Assembly: GCA_900540685.1 (NCBI GenBank)
Contig: UQGS01000007.1
Location: 1 to 64,000, forward strand
Direction of reading: 5' to 3'
DNA: 64,000 nucleotides
Source: an uncultured Catenibacterium sp.
GTDB taxonomy: Bacteria > Bacillota_I > Bacilli_A > Erysipelotrichales > Coprobacillaceae
Position numbers and translations under genes: made by a program
Shown here: in pieces, positions 18,120 through 25,716 of the stretch
Layout of the letters: each line of letters starts with the position of its first letter
Numbering within the stretch: the stretch's first letter is position 1
Notes under the pieces: generated by a model
Told to the model about the DNA's origin: nothing
Database searches by the model: none
Seen by the model: the letters and a program-made list of their open reading frames with translations, nothing else

Positions 18120-18150
18120 TAAAAAAGAGAAGAAAATCTTTCCTTCTCTT
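18119..18150 (-). terminator. Terminator of mreCD
   Basis: AAGAGAAG/CTTCTCTT stem (18125-18150), followed on the minus strand by TTTTATT. It overlaps the mreD stop codon. Confidence 0.8.
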
Positions 18151-18688
18151 AAATATCTTTCATGTCAAAATCATTTGGTTCAATATGAATATCAAATTGC
18201 TTATAGACTAAATAAACAATTGGTGCAAATACTAAATTCATGATTAATGTAGGAACAAATCTCATTGTAGTAAATTGAATGAGCCCTATATAGGTTGAGC
18301 GTGAAATCAGCATGAGCCAATAAACAACAAATTCCTTAAAGGCAATAATAAGTGCAGCATATACAATAAACTCCAACAATGTGATATTGTCATTTCTATA
18401 AATATATGTTCTTACAAATGTAATTGCACAATAAATCAGAATATAAACCATTAATGAATTAGAATAACAGACACTATAATATAGACCACACGCTGCGCCA
18501 AAGAAAAATCTTTCAGACTTATCATGCACAGTGACTGTCAATAATGAAAACATTAATAACCCAATACAAGGAACAAATGTAAGACCTGAACGATTGATAT
18601 TAGTAGGAATAAAGAAATTGATCACACTATCAATCAAATAACAGACAAGCATAATCAGGAAATTCTTAATAATCTGATTATTCTTCAT
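18149..18688 (-). CDS. mreD: Rod shape-determining protein MreD
   Basis: Small integral membrane protein of the elongasome, partner of MreC. It has 179 residues with five or six hydrophobic segments and the NxxxxPxxxNLVFAPIVY-type C-terminus. An upstream in-frame Met (18709) lies inside mreC; the ATG at 18688 has GAGG upstream and starts MKNNQIIKNF. It begins 1-2 bases before the mreC stop codon ends, so the two are coupled. Sequence conservation in MreD is weak; position after mreC carries the call. Confidence 0.85.
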   Translation of the reverse strand: MKNNQIIKNFLIMLVCYLIDSVINFFIPTNINRSGLTFVPCIGLLMFSLLTVTVHDKSERFFFGAACGLYYSVCYSNSLMVYILIYCAITFVRTYIYRNDNITLLEFIVYAALIIAFKEFVVYWLMLISRSTYIGLIQFTTMRFVPTLIMNLVFAPIVYLVYKQFDIHIEPNDFDMKDI

Positions 18689-18689
18689 A

Positions 18690-19541
18690 TTAGTTAACCC
18701 TCTGTACAACAGCTACATAGTTTAATGAATCATAGTTAACAGATGGTTTCACAGTCACATACTTTCCTGTTGCATCATTTCCAGCATTATATCCTACAAC
18801 CTTACCTACTAGGATTCCTCTAGGAGACTTTCCTTTTCCCCCTAACCCACTTGTAGTTACATTAAGACCTTTCTTAATTGTATCTACAGTAGATAAAAGA
18901 GAGACTTTATAAGTACCAGCTTTTGCATTATAGCTACTAACTAATCCATAATAAGTATTTTCTCCATCAACAATCATAACCGGAAGCTGAACACTATTAT
19001 TTTCCGAACATAATAATGTCACAGTAGAAGAAATAGTACCTACTTTAGTAACAGTCCCAATCATTCCTTTAGAAGTAATAACAGCCATTCCTTTTTGAAT
19101 CTGAGAATTACTTCCCATATCAATCTTGACCTGGTTACTCCATGATTCAGCATCTCTTTCAATAATAGTTGTATATTTAACTTTATAATCAGTTGGTAAA
19201 GATTCAATATTTGTAATCTTCTTCATTTCTGCTAGTTCATTAGATAATACTTCATTCATTGCAAGCTCGCTTGCATAATTATCAAGTGAACGCTTCAATT
19301 TCTTATTTTCACGATAAACAAGCTTTAGATCATGATACTCAGTAAAGACATTCTTTACATAGTTAACTGGTGCCTTAATAATATAATATTCGGCATTTGC
19401 GACTGTATCCTGAAAAACACTTGAAAATGGTAATTCAGTAATACCTGAAACAAGAGCATAAACAGATGTAATAATCAATACAACAGTGATAATGATCATT
19501 CTTCTTGTATGCTTGTTTTTCTTCTTTTTATACAATGACAT
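18690..19541 (-). CDS. mreC: Rod shape-determining protein MreC
   Basis: Periplasm-facing scaffold of the cell-wall elongation machinery. The order is a lysine-rich cytoplasmic start, one membrane anchor (about 15-35), a coiled coil (about 65-105), then the beta-rich domain with MAVITSKGMIGTVTKVG and GLGGKGKSPRGILVGKV. The start is ambiguous: GAGGTG ends 0, 3 or 8-9 bases before GTG 19544, ATG 19541 and TTG 19535, respectively. About 283 residues is normal. mreC-mreD have their own promoter; mreB is not in the window. Confidence 0.93.
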   Translation of the reverse strand: MSLYKKKKNKHTRRMIIITVVLIITSVYALVSGITELPFSSVFQDTVANAEYYIIKAPVNYVKNVFTEYHDLKLVYRENKKLKRSLDNYASELAMNEVLSNELAEMKKITNIESLPTDYKVKYTTIIERDAESWSNQVKIDMGSNSQIQKGMAVITSKGMIGTVTKVGTISSTVTLLCSENNSVQLPVMIVDGENTYYGLVSSYNAKAGTYKVSLLSTVDTIKKGLNVTTSGLGGKGKSPRGILVGKVVGYNAGNDATGKYVTVKPSVNYDSLNYVAVVQRVN

Positions 19542-19556
19542 CACCTCGGTGAATAC

Positions 19557-19585
19557 ATTATAATATCTCTTTTTGAAAAAAGCAA
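19557..19585 (-). promoter_or_regulatory. Promoter of mreCD
   Basis: TTGCTT (19580-19585), 17-base spacer, TATAAT (19557-19562) on the minus strand, about 16 bases ahead of the mreC start, in the gap after radC. Confidence 0.7.
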
Positions 19586-19601
19586 TCCTAAGGAAAAACA
19601 G

Positions 19602-20282
19602 TTAGATGATAGATGAAAATACCCTTTCCGCCTTAAAGCTATAATACTGATTTTTCCCTATAATAATATGATCTACGATATCAACATTCATCATTTTACC
19701 TAATTCTATAAGTTTTTGTGTCATACTCATATCTTCACTAGAAGGATGCGCATCACCTGAAGGATGATTATGTACACATATAATACTTACACCATTAAAT
19801 GCAAGTGCTTCTCTGAAGATTTCTCTTGCAGAGACAATGGACATATTCACACTTCCAACAAATAATGTTTTCTCTGCAATCAAACGATTATGATTATCTA
19901 AAATCATAATCAAGAAATGTTCCTGTGATAAATGAGACATCTTGTTTTCTAGATGATAAAAAACTTTAGCTGGATTATCATAGACTTCATTGATATCAGT
20001 ATGCATATTAATTCTCTTAGAGAATTCTAAAGCAGCCATGATTCCTATTGCTTTGGCTTTATTGATTCCTTTAAAAGATAATAGCTTTGCAAATGTAATA
20101 GAGTGGAATCCATTCATCCCCTGTATTTCCCTTAATATTGCAGAAGATAAATCCAATACTGACTGTTCCTTATTGCCCGTTCTTAATAATAAGGCAAGAA
20201 GTTCTTCGTCAGTCAATGATTCTATACCATTCAAGAGTGCTTTTTCTCTTGGCTGTGAAGACTGATCTAGTCCCTTGATCAT
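19602..20282 (-). CDS. radC: RadC-family JAB/MPN protein
   Basis: A DUF2466 protein with an N-terminal helix-hairpin-helix region (FKGINKAKAIGIMAALE) and a C-terminal JAMM metalloprotease-like motif, HNHPSGDAHPSSED (about residues 165-178). The historical DNA-repair role is doubtful and the biochemical activity is unknown. The ATG at 20282 has GGAGG at 5 bases; a Met four codons upstream overlaps that site. In Bacillus radC precedes mreBCD; here mreB is missing. Confidence 0.9.
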   Translation of the reverse strand: MIKGLDQSSQPREKALLNGIESLTDEELLALLLRTGNKEQSVLDLSSAILREIQGMNGFHSITFAKLLSFKGINKAKAIGIMAALEFSKRINMHTDINEVYDNPAKVFYHLENKMSHLSQEHFLIMILDNHNRLIAEKTLFVGSVNMSIVSAREIFREALAFNGVSIICVHNHPSGDAHPSSEDMSMTQKLIELGKMMNVDIVDHIIIGKNQYYSFKAERVFSSII

Positions 20283-20334
20283 AAATACCTCCAATAATAG
20301 GATTTACAAAAGAAAAAATTTATAGTCTCATATT

Positions 20335-20745
20335 TCAAGCGTATGTTTTTACCGTTTTGAACTCAATCCCATATATTCTACACCTTACTTTGATTTTCTT
20401 CACGAACTCGTCATACTTCTGAGGGTGACTTTGATTATTTTCTATGATTAATACAGAAGTTGGATTGTTTTTTATCACGATACTAATACACTGATTCATA
20501 TAATCATTATAAACATTCTCAATTTTATTCTCTATTTTTTGTATCTTTTCTAGATTCTTTATACTGTTATTTGAATTTTTCACCTTTCTAGTAAGTTTTC
20601 TCTTTTCTCTAATCAACTGTTTTTTTAGTTTCTTTATGTGATCTAATACATCTACTCTTTGTACTTTCAATCTGTTTATTGTAAATATAAATTCAGTAAT
20701 ATCTATTTCAAGCCTTAACTCTCGCACGCTATTTGTATTCAACAT
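20335..20745 (-). CDS. Truncated TnpB-like RuvC-core protein (136 residues)
   Basis: The chain aligns by eye with the central third of TnpB, including the intact copy at 30.5-31.7 kb. EIDITEFIFTI corresponds to the RuvC-I strand (Asp15), KLKKQLIREKRKLTRK to the conserved helix, and SVLIIENNQ to RuvC-II (Glu102). YDEFVKKIKVRCRIYGIEF matches the helix before the zinc ribbon. The N-terminal wedge/REC part, zinc ribbon and RuvC-III Asp are missing. It nevertheless has an ATG, a GGGAGGAG site and no internal stops. It is either a decaying IS fragment or a retained small derivative. It follows two GG-leader peptide genes, a position often held by immunity proteins, but nothing in it suggests immunity. 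Confidence 0.6.
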   Translation of the reverse strand: MLNTNSVRELRLEIDITEFIFTINRLKVQRVDVLDHIKKLKKQLIREKRKLTRKVKNSNNSIKNLEKIQKIENKIENVYNDYMNQCISIVIKNNPTSVLIIENNQSHPQKYDEFVKKIKVRCRIYGIEFKTVKTYA

Positions 20746-20756
20746 ACTCTCCTCCC

Positions 20757-20784
20757 TTTAAATAAGGGTGCGATTTGCACCCTT
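20757..20784 (-). terminator. Hairpin after the peptide genes
   Basis: AAGGGTGC/GCACCCTT stem with a 5-base loop (20764-20784), followed on the minus strand by ATTTAAA. It starts 7 bases after the second peptide stop and ends just before the ribosome binding site of the TnpB-like gene. The T-tract is weak, so it may be leaky. Confidence 0.5.
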
Positions 20785-20790
20785 CTCTTC

Positions 20791-20952
20791 CTATTTTCCC
20801 CATTCTAATGTAATAAGACGACCTAATCTAAGACGACCTTTCGCTGATCTAAGTAGTTTTAACCCTGCAATTCCTAGTAATGCATAAACAATATAAGTTA
20901 ATGCACTACCACCACAGATCTGTTCTTGGCTTCTAACGGATAATTCGTACAT
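20791..20952 (-). CDS. Double-glycine-leader peptide 2 (53 residues)
   Basis: Begins MYELSVRSQEQICGG, a 15-residue leader ending in Gly-Gly as in class II bacteriocins and peptide pheromones processed by PCAT transporters. The 38-residue mature part starts SALTYIVYALLGIAGLKLLR. It has seven Lys/Arg against one Glu, a hydrophobic first half and a basic second half. The ATG follows AAAGGAG by 5 bases. It is a clear paralogue of the gene just upstream (same MYELS start, GG site, SAL, YALLGIAG). The leader has Cys at -3. I do not recognise the mature sequence. Function (bacteriocin, signal) is inferred from the leader type only. Confidence 0.8.
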   Translation of the reverse strand: MYELSVRSQEQICGGSALTYIVYALLGIAGLKLLRSAKGRLRLGRLITLEWGK

Positions 20953-20993
20953 ATTTACTCCTTTCTATAAATATATAAAACGCGATAAATTAA

Positions 20994-21146
20994 CTATTTC
21001 ATCCATGTTATACGTCCAAATCTAAGATATCCTCGAGATGCTCTTATCAACTTCATTCCAGCAATTCCTAGAAGTGCATATATAATTCTATTTAATGCAC
21101 TTCCACCATTAATCTGCTGTTGTCTTTCATTAGATAACTCGTACAT
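20994..21146 (-). CDS. Double-glycine-leader peptide 1 (50 residues)
   Basis: Begins MYELSNERQQQINGG, a near-canonical GG leader (Leu4, Ile12, Gly14-Gly15). The 35-residue mature part starts SALNRIIYALLGIAGMKLIR and ends RFGRITWMK. It has seven basic and no acidic residues, with the shared hydrophobic core YALLGIAG. The ATG follows AAAGGAG by 5-7 bases. It lies 41 bases ahead of peptide 2 and 88 bases after valS, in the same direction. No ABC peptidase-transporter, kinase or immunity gene lies within the window, so export would need a distant PCAT. Confidence 0.8.
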   Translation of the reverse strand: MYELSNERQQQINGGSALNRIIYALLGIAGMKLIRASRGYLRFGRITWMK

Positions 21147-21203
21147 TTACTCTCCTTTCTGCCCCCTCTACTATATATATACGTTTAAAAAAATGAAATT
21201 ACT

Positions 21204-21230
21204 CAAAAAAAATCCCCAAAATGGGGATTT
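21204..21230 (-). terminator. Terminator of valS
   Basis: AATCCCC/GGGGATT stem with a 5-base loop (21210-21230), followed by a run of eight or nine T residues on the minus strand, 5 bases after the valS stop. It isolates the peptide genes from valS transcription. Confidence 0.88.
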
Positions 21231-21234
21231 CGAA

Positions 21235-23859
21235 TTAATTCATCTTTGCTAGTTTTTCTTTTGCTGCTGCATACTTAGAACGATAATCTTCTAATTTAGC
21301 TTTTTCTGCTTCTACCTTTGCAGCAGGTGCTTTAGAAGTAAAATTAGGGTTAGATAACATACCTTCACCACGCTTGATTTCACCTTCAAGCTTCTTTATT
21401 TCCTTTTCAACCTTAGCTTTTTCAGCTTCCATATCAATATACTGACCTAAATCAATATTAAGTGTATTACCACCCTTGATAACTTCAGTTGCATTATTCT
21501 TGCTTGTTGCTACATTATAACCAACACAAGTTGCATTGACTAATTTGCTGACATAAGGTGCAATTTCCTTTAATAATGCTTCAAGATCATCCTGTTTAGT
21601 AGTGATTGTATAATCTACTTCTACACTATTCTTAATAACATAAGTATGTCTAATTTCTCTTACGCCCTTGATAATATCAATGAGGTATGCAAACTGATCA
21701 TTGATTGTATCATTGCCATATTCTGGATTAGCTTCTGGCCATTTAGAGATAACGATTGATTCTTCGTTATGTGGAATAGCTTGATAGATTTCTTCAGATA
21801 CAAATGGCATGATTGGGTGTAATAATCTTACAATAGTATTTAATACATAAACAAGTGTATTTAATGCAGACTTCTTAGCCACTTCATCATCACCTGTTAA
21901 ATGTAACTTAGATAGTTCGATATACCAAGAACAGAAATCATCCCAGATGAAACGATATAATTCAGTTCCTACGTTAATGAATTCGAACTTATCCATGTTT
22001 TCATCAACACTTCTGATTACTTCATTTAATCTATTTAATATCCACTTATCTGCTAAGTTAAGTGATGCATAATCTAATTCTTCTAACTTCTGATCTTCAT
22101 CAATGTTCATTAATACATAACGTGCACTGTTCCAGATCTTATTGATGAAGTTCCAAGTAGATTTTAATTTAGCTGGTACATAACGCATATCAGCTCCTGG
22201 TGAAGAGTTATTTAATAAGAACCATCTTAGTGAGTCAGCTCCATATTCATCAATAACGTCCATTGGGTCAACACCATTACCTAAAGACTTAGACATCTTA
22301 CGACCCTGTTCATCTCTGATTAAACCATGAATTAAAACATTCTTGAATGGTCTTCTACCAGTGAATTCAATAGACTGGAACATCATACGGCTTACCCAGA
22401 AGAAGATGATATCATAACCTGTTACTAATGTATCAGTTGGGAAATATCTCTTGAACATTGGATCTTCTGTATTAGGCCAGCCCATAGTTGAGAATGGCCA
22501 TAAAGCACTTGAGAACCATGTATCAAGAACGTCTTCATCCTGTGTCCAGTTTTCTTCATCTTCAGGCGCTTCTCTACCTACATATAATTCACCTGTTTCT
22601 TTGTGATACCATGCAGGAATACGATGTCCCCACCATACCTGACGTGAGATACACCAGTCTTCAATGTTGTTCATCCAGTTAGAGAATATCTTTTCAAATC
22701 TTTCTGGTACGAAATCTACTCTATCATCAGTGTCCTGATTCTTTAATGCATTTTCAGCTAATGGCTTCATCTTAACAAACCACTGCTTAGATAAATAAGG
22801 TTCTACAATAGCATGAGAACGTTCTGAATGACCTACTGAATGCACAATAGTTTCAATATGATCTACAACACCTGCTTCTTCAAAATCCTTTAATAAAGCT
22901 TCACGGCATTCAAAACGGTCCATGCCTTTATATTTACCAGCTAAATCATTCATAGTACCATCTTCATTCATACACTTAGGCATTGGAAGATTGTACTTCT
23001 TAGCTAACTGGAAATCATTTGGGTCATGTGCTGGAGTACATTTCATAACAGCAGTACCAAAATCAAGATCAATATAGCTATCAGCCATGATTGGTAATTC
23101 ATCACCATTAGCTGGGTTAATCGCCTTCATACCAACATACTTCTTATATCTTTCATCATCAGGATGTACGAAGATTGCCTGGTCTGCAAACATTGTTTCT
23201 GGACGTGTAGTCGCAATCACTAAAATATCATCTGAACCAACAATATGATAATTGAAGTAATACATATGACCTTCAATATCTTCATGATATACTTCGATAT
23301 TTGATAATGCAGTTCTCTGTACTGGATCCCAGTTGATGATCTTTTCACCCTGGTAGATGAGTCCCTTTTCATATAATCTAACAAATACTTCCTTAACAGC
23401 ATCAGATAAACCTTCATCAAAAGTAAATCTTTCCTTTGAATAATCAAGTGATAAACCTAATTTAGCCCACTGAGCACGGATAATATCTGCATATTCTTCT
23501 TTCCATTCCCAGATCTTATCAACAAGCTTTTCTCTACCTAAATCATAACGAGAAATACCCTGTTCTCTAAGTCTTGCTTCTACCTTAGCTTGAGTTGCAA
23601 GTCCAGCATGGTCCATACCTGGTAGCCATAATGCATCATAACCCTGCATTCTCTTATAACGGATAATCATATCCTGCATAGTTGTATCCCATGCATGTCC
23701 TAAATGTAATTTACCAGTAACGTTTGGTGGTGGAATAACAATACTATAAGGCTTCTTTGTTAGATCGCCAGCCTTAAAATATTCCTTATCCAACCATTGC
23801 TGATATTTACCTTTTTCTACAGCTAAATGGTCATATTTAGTCGGTAACTCTTTCTTCAT
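21235..23859 (-). CDS. valS: Valyl-tRNA synthetase
   Basis: Class I synthetase charging tRNA-Val. The 874-residue protein has PPNVTGKLHLGHAWD (HIGH site, about 40-55), the connective-peptide editing domain, RKMSKSLGNG (KMSKS, about 519-528), the anticodon-binding helices and the C-terminal coiled coil typical of ValRS (KAKVEKEIKKLEGEIKR). The frame opens at 23877, but that Met lies in the GAGGGGG site; the ATG at 23859 is preferred. It overlaps the upstream membrane-protein gene, and both lie behind a valine T-box. Confidence 0.98.
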   Translation of the reverse strand: MKKELPTKYDHLAVEKGKYQQWLDKEYFKAGDLTKKPYSIVIPPPNVTGKLHLGHAWDTTMQDMIIRYKRMQGYDALWLPGMDHAGLATQAKVEARLREQGISRYDLGREKLVDKIWEWKEEYADIIRAQWAKLGLSLDYSKERFTFDEGLSDAVKEVFVRLYEKGLIYQGEKIINWDPVQRTALSNIEVYHEDIEGHMYYFNYHIVGSDDILVIATTRPETMFADQAIFVHPDDERYKKYVGMKAINPANGDELPIMADSYIDLDFGTAVMKCTPAHDPNDFQLAKKYNLPMPKCMNEDGTMNDLAGKYKGMDRFECREALLKDFEEAGVVDHIETIVHSVGHSERSHAIVEPYLSKQWFVKMKPLAENALKNQDTDDRVDFVPERFEKIFSNWMNNIEDWCISRQVWWGHRIPAWYHKETGELYVGREAPEDEENWTQDEDVLDTWFSSALWPFSTMGWPNTEDPMFKRYFPTDTLVTGYDIIFFWVSRMMFQSIEFTGRRPFKNVLIHGLIRDEQGRKMSKSLGNGVDPMDVIDEYGADSLRWFLLNNSSPGADMRYVPAKLKSTWNFINKIWNSARYVLMNIDEDQKLEELDYASLNLADKWILNRLNEVIRSVDENMDKFEFINVGTELYRFIWDDFCSWYIELSKLHLTGDDEVAKKSALNTLVYVLNTIVRLLHPIMPFVSEEIYQAIPHNEESIVISKWPEANPEYGNDTINDQFAYLIDIIKGVREIRHTYVIKNSVEVDYTITTKQDDLEALLKEIAPYVSKLVNATCVGYNVATSKNNATEVIKGGNTLNIDLGQYIDMEAEKAKVEKEIKKLEGEIKRGEGMLSNPNFTSKAPAAKVEAEKAKLEDYRSKYAAAKEKLAKMN

Positions 23860-24472
23860 TTGTTTCGTCCCCCTCAATAAATGATTCTTTATGTTCTCTA
23901 ATATACTTAGTTAATTTTGGCATGAAATCAGTACCTGCAATCATAGTGATATATTCATGAGTGAAGTCTGAGAAATTATAAGAAGAATAATCACCCATGT
24001 CTTCATCTTCTTCACCATTTTCCATGATTTCATTCAATCTTCTTGCACTCTTCACTAATTCAGCAATCTGTGGTTCACGTACATTATTGAAATAAGTTTC
24101 TAACTCATTTGCATAAACTGAATAAGCTGGTGTTTCAAAGAAAGAACGAATTGTTTTAGTACTACTTACACATTCATTTAACTGACTGATACCATAGACA
24201 GTTTTTTCTTCCATATTTAACTTATCTAGGAAGTTTTCATCTTCCTCTTCTAAATCTCCAATACGTGCAACAATTAAGTTCACTAAATCCTGATCACTGC
24301 ATGCATCAAACTTTTCAGACGTGAAGTGCTTGTTTTCATCCTTGAAATCCGCAAAACGTAATGCTTCTTCCATCTGTTTGGCTTTAATTTCTTTTCTCTT
24401 TTTATAATAGAAAAAAGCAAATGTAATTAAAACTAAAGCAAAAGCCACTAATATCGGTGTTCTGTATTCCAT
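23837..24472 (-). CDS. Unknown single-pass membrane protein upstream of valS
   Basis: A 211-residue protein I do not recognise. Residues 7-24 (ILVAFALVLITFAFFYYK) form one membrane anchor, followed by a basic stop-transfer KKRKEIK. The remainder is a soluble, mostly helical and acidic domain (for example GDLEEEDENFLDKLNMEEK and ENGEEDEDMGDYSS). The predicted topology is N-out with a cytoplasmic domain. It overlaps valS by 23 bases and is the first gene after the valine T-box, so its expression should rise when tRNA-Val is uncharged. A function linked to valine or translation is only inference. Confidence 0.85.
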   Translation of the reverse strand: MEYRTPILVAFALVLITFAFFYYKKRKEIKAKQMEEALRFADFKDENKHFTSEKFDACSDQDLVNLIVARIGDLEEEDENFLDKLNMEEKTVYGISQLNECVSSTKTIRSFFETPAYSVYANELETYFNNVREPQIAELVKSARRLNEIMENGEEDEDMGDYSSYNFSDFTHEYITMIAGTDFMPKLTKYIREHKESFIEGDETNEERVTD

Positions 24473-24487
24473 AGTTCCTCCTTAGAA

Positions 24488-24706
24488 ATAAAAAAGAGCA
24501 TGTGCATAAGGACGACTTAATCGTGGTACCACCTTATTTCACATACTCTGTATGTCTCTTTACTTTAACGCAGTATTACGTATCTGGCTACTTCATTCAC
24601 CAAATATGCTCCAAGGCTACCTTCCAGTCTTCACTCTCCTCTTTCACACCACCCAAGAGGTCTCTTTAAGAAGAATAACTGTACTCCTCCTCTTCAACGC
24701 TTGTTA
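24488..24706 (-). promoter_or_regulatory. Valine T-box leader
   Basis: On the minus strand: stem I with AGAGAG and GGGTGGTGTGAA, the specifier GUA (24618-24620) six bases before UUGGAG, then the T-box AAGGTGGTACCACG (24522-24535). A terminator stem follows (AGAGTATGTG...CACATGCTCT) ending in TTTTTT near 24490. GUA is a valine codon, agreeing with valS two genes downstream. The leader controls the unknown membrane protein and valS together. Confidence 0.9.
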
Positions 24707-24708
24707 TT

Positions 24709-24737
24709 ATTCTACCAAAGGCTTTACTATAAGTCAA
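24709..24737 (-). promoter_or_regulatory. Promoter of the valine T-box transcript
   Basis: TTGACT (24732-24737), 17-base spacer, TAGAAT (24709-24714) on the minus strand, at the end of the PTS IIB gene. Confidence 0.7.
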
Positions 24738-24742
24738 TGAAC

Positions 24743-25045
24743 TTATTTGCCTAGATATTCTAAAGCCTGTGCAAGAACTGAATCACCATTCATCATGCCA
24801 TAGTCCTTCATACCAATCATATAAACTGGAATAGAACCTACAGTATTCTGAATTTCATCCTTTGCATAACGCACCTGTGGACCAAGGAAAATAATATCTG
24901 CCTCTACATCCTTTAAATCTGTATTTTCAGCATTCACCGCCCAGATTTCAGCTTCTACATTCTTTTTAGTTGCTGCTCTTTTCATCTTTTCTACAAGTAA
25001 GCTTGTACTCATCCCTGATGCACAGCATAATAAAATCTTAATCAT
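24743..25045 (-). CDS. PTS IIB component, lactose/cellobiose family
   Basis: Cytoplasmic phosphocarrier domain of a sugar PTS. The 100-residue protein begins MIKILLCCASGMSTSLLVEKM; Cys8 in CASGMSTS is the expected phosphorylated residue. The ATG at 25045 has GGGAG 8 bases upstream; a Met at 25069 is less likely. It stands alone with no IIA or IIC nearby, so its sugar is unknown and it must work with components encoded elsewhere or have a regulatory role. Confidence 0.88.
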   Translation of the reverse strand: MIKILLCCASGMSTSLLVEKMKRAATKKNVEAEIWAVNAENTDLKDVEADIIFLGPQVRYAKDEIQNTVGSIPVYMIGMKDYGMMNGDSVLAQALEYLGK

Positions 25046-25103
25046 CAAAAAACTCCCTTCTTGCGACACATTATATACTAAAATAAGACATTTGTGAAGA
25101 AAG

Positions 25104-25131
25104 AAAAAAAGAGAGATTTTATGATCTCTCT
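25104..25131 (-). terminator. Terminator of lon-engB
   Basis: AGAGAGAT/ATCTCTCT stem with a 6-base loop (25110-25131), followed by seven T residues on the minus strand. It overlaps the engB stop codon. Confidence 0.82.
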
Positions 25132-25715
25132 TCGCATAGTTCTAAGATACAATCCCAGACTTCTCTGACACCTTTTTTCTTTAAGCTAGAAAAACGGACA
25201 AAGTGGTCATTTGGATCAAAGTCCAATGTTTCCTTAATCAGTTTCTCATTCTTGACAAGTTCATTACGTTTAAGCTTATCTTCTTTTGTTGCAACAACGA
25301 TAACTGGAATACCAAAATGTTTCGCATAGTCATACATTGTCACATCATCATCTTTAGGTTTATGACGATAATCTACAATAAGAATCATCGCTTTTAGATT
25401 CTTTCTATTACGTAAGTAATTGTCAATCATTTCAGAGAACTGCTCTAACATCTTCTTTGGTACTTTTGCATAGCCATAACCTGGTACATCGACAAGTCTT
25501 AATTCGTCATTAATATTGAAGAAATTAAGAGTACGTGTTTTACCTGGTGTTGAACTGACTTTCGCAAGTCCCTGCACATTAGTTACTGTATTAATAAAAC
25601 TTGACTTTCCTACATTTGAACGTCCAGCCATGACTACTTCAGGTAATGATTCATCCGGCCACTGACTAGACCAGGCTGCACATAACATGAATTCGGCTTT
25701 TTTAATCGTATACAT
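25119..25715 (-). CDS. engB: Ribosome-biogenesis GTPase EngB/YsxC
   Basis: Essential small GTPase for late 50S assembly. The 198-residue chain has PEVVMAGRSNVGKSSFIN (G1, about 30-42), the SSTPGKTRTLNFF switch, DVPGYGYAKVPK (G3) and VATKEDKLKR (G4). It starts 1 base after the lon stop. The lon-engB pairing is also found in Bacillus (lonA-ysxC). Confidence 0.96.
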   Translation of the reverse strand: MYTIKKAEFMLCAAWSSQWPDESLPEVVMAGRSNVGKSSFINTVTNVQGLAKVSSTPGKTRTLNFFNINDELRLVDVPGYGYAKVPKKMLEQFSEMIDNYLRNRKNLKAMILIVDYRHKPKDDDVTMYDYAKHFGIPVIVVATKEDKLKRNELVKNEKLIKETLDFDPNDHFVRFSSLKKKGVREVWDCILELCEERS

Positions 25716-25716
25716 A

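Noticed and set aside
20335..20745. Immunity protein for the GG peptides
   Set aside because: Position would fit, but the chain aligns with the TnpB RuvC core and has no membrane segment.
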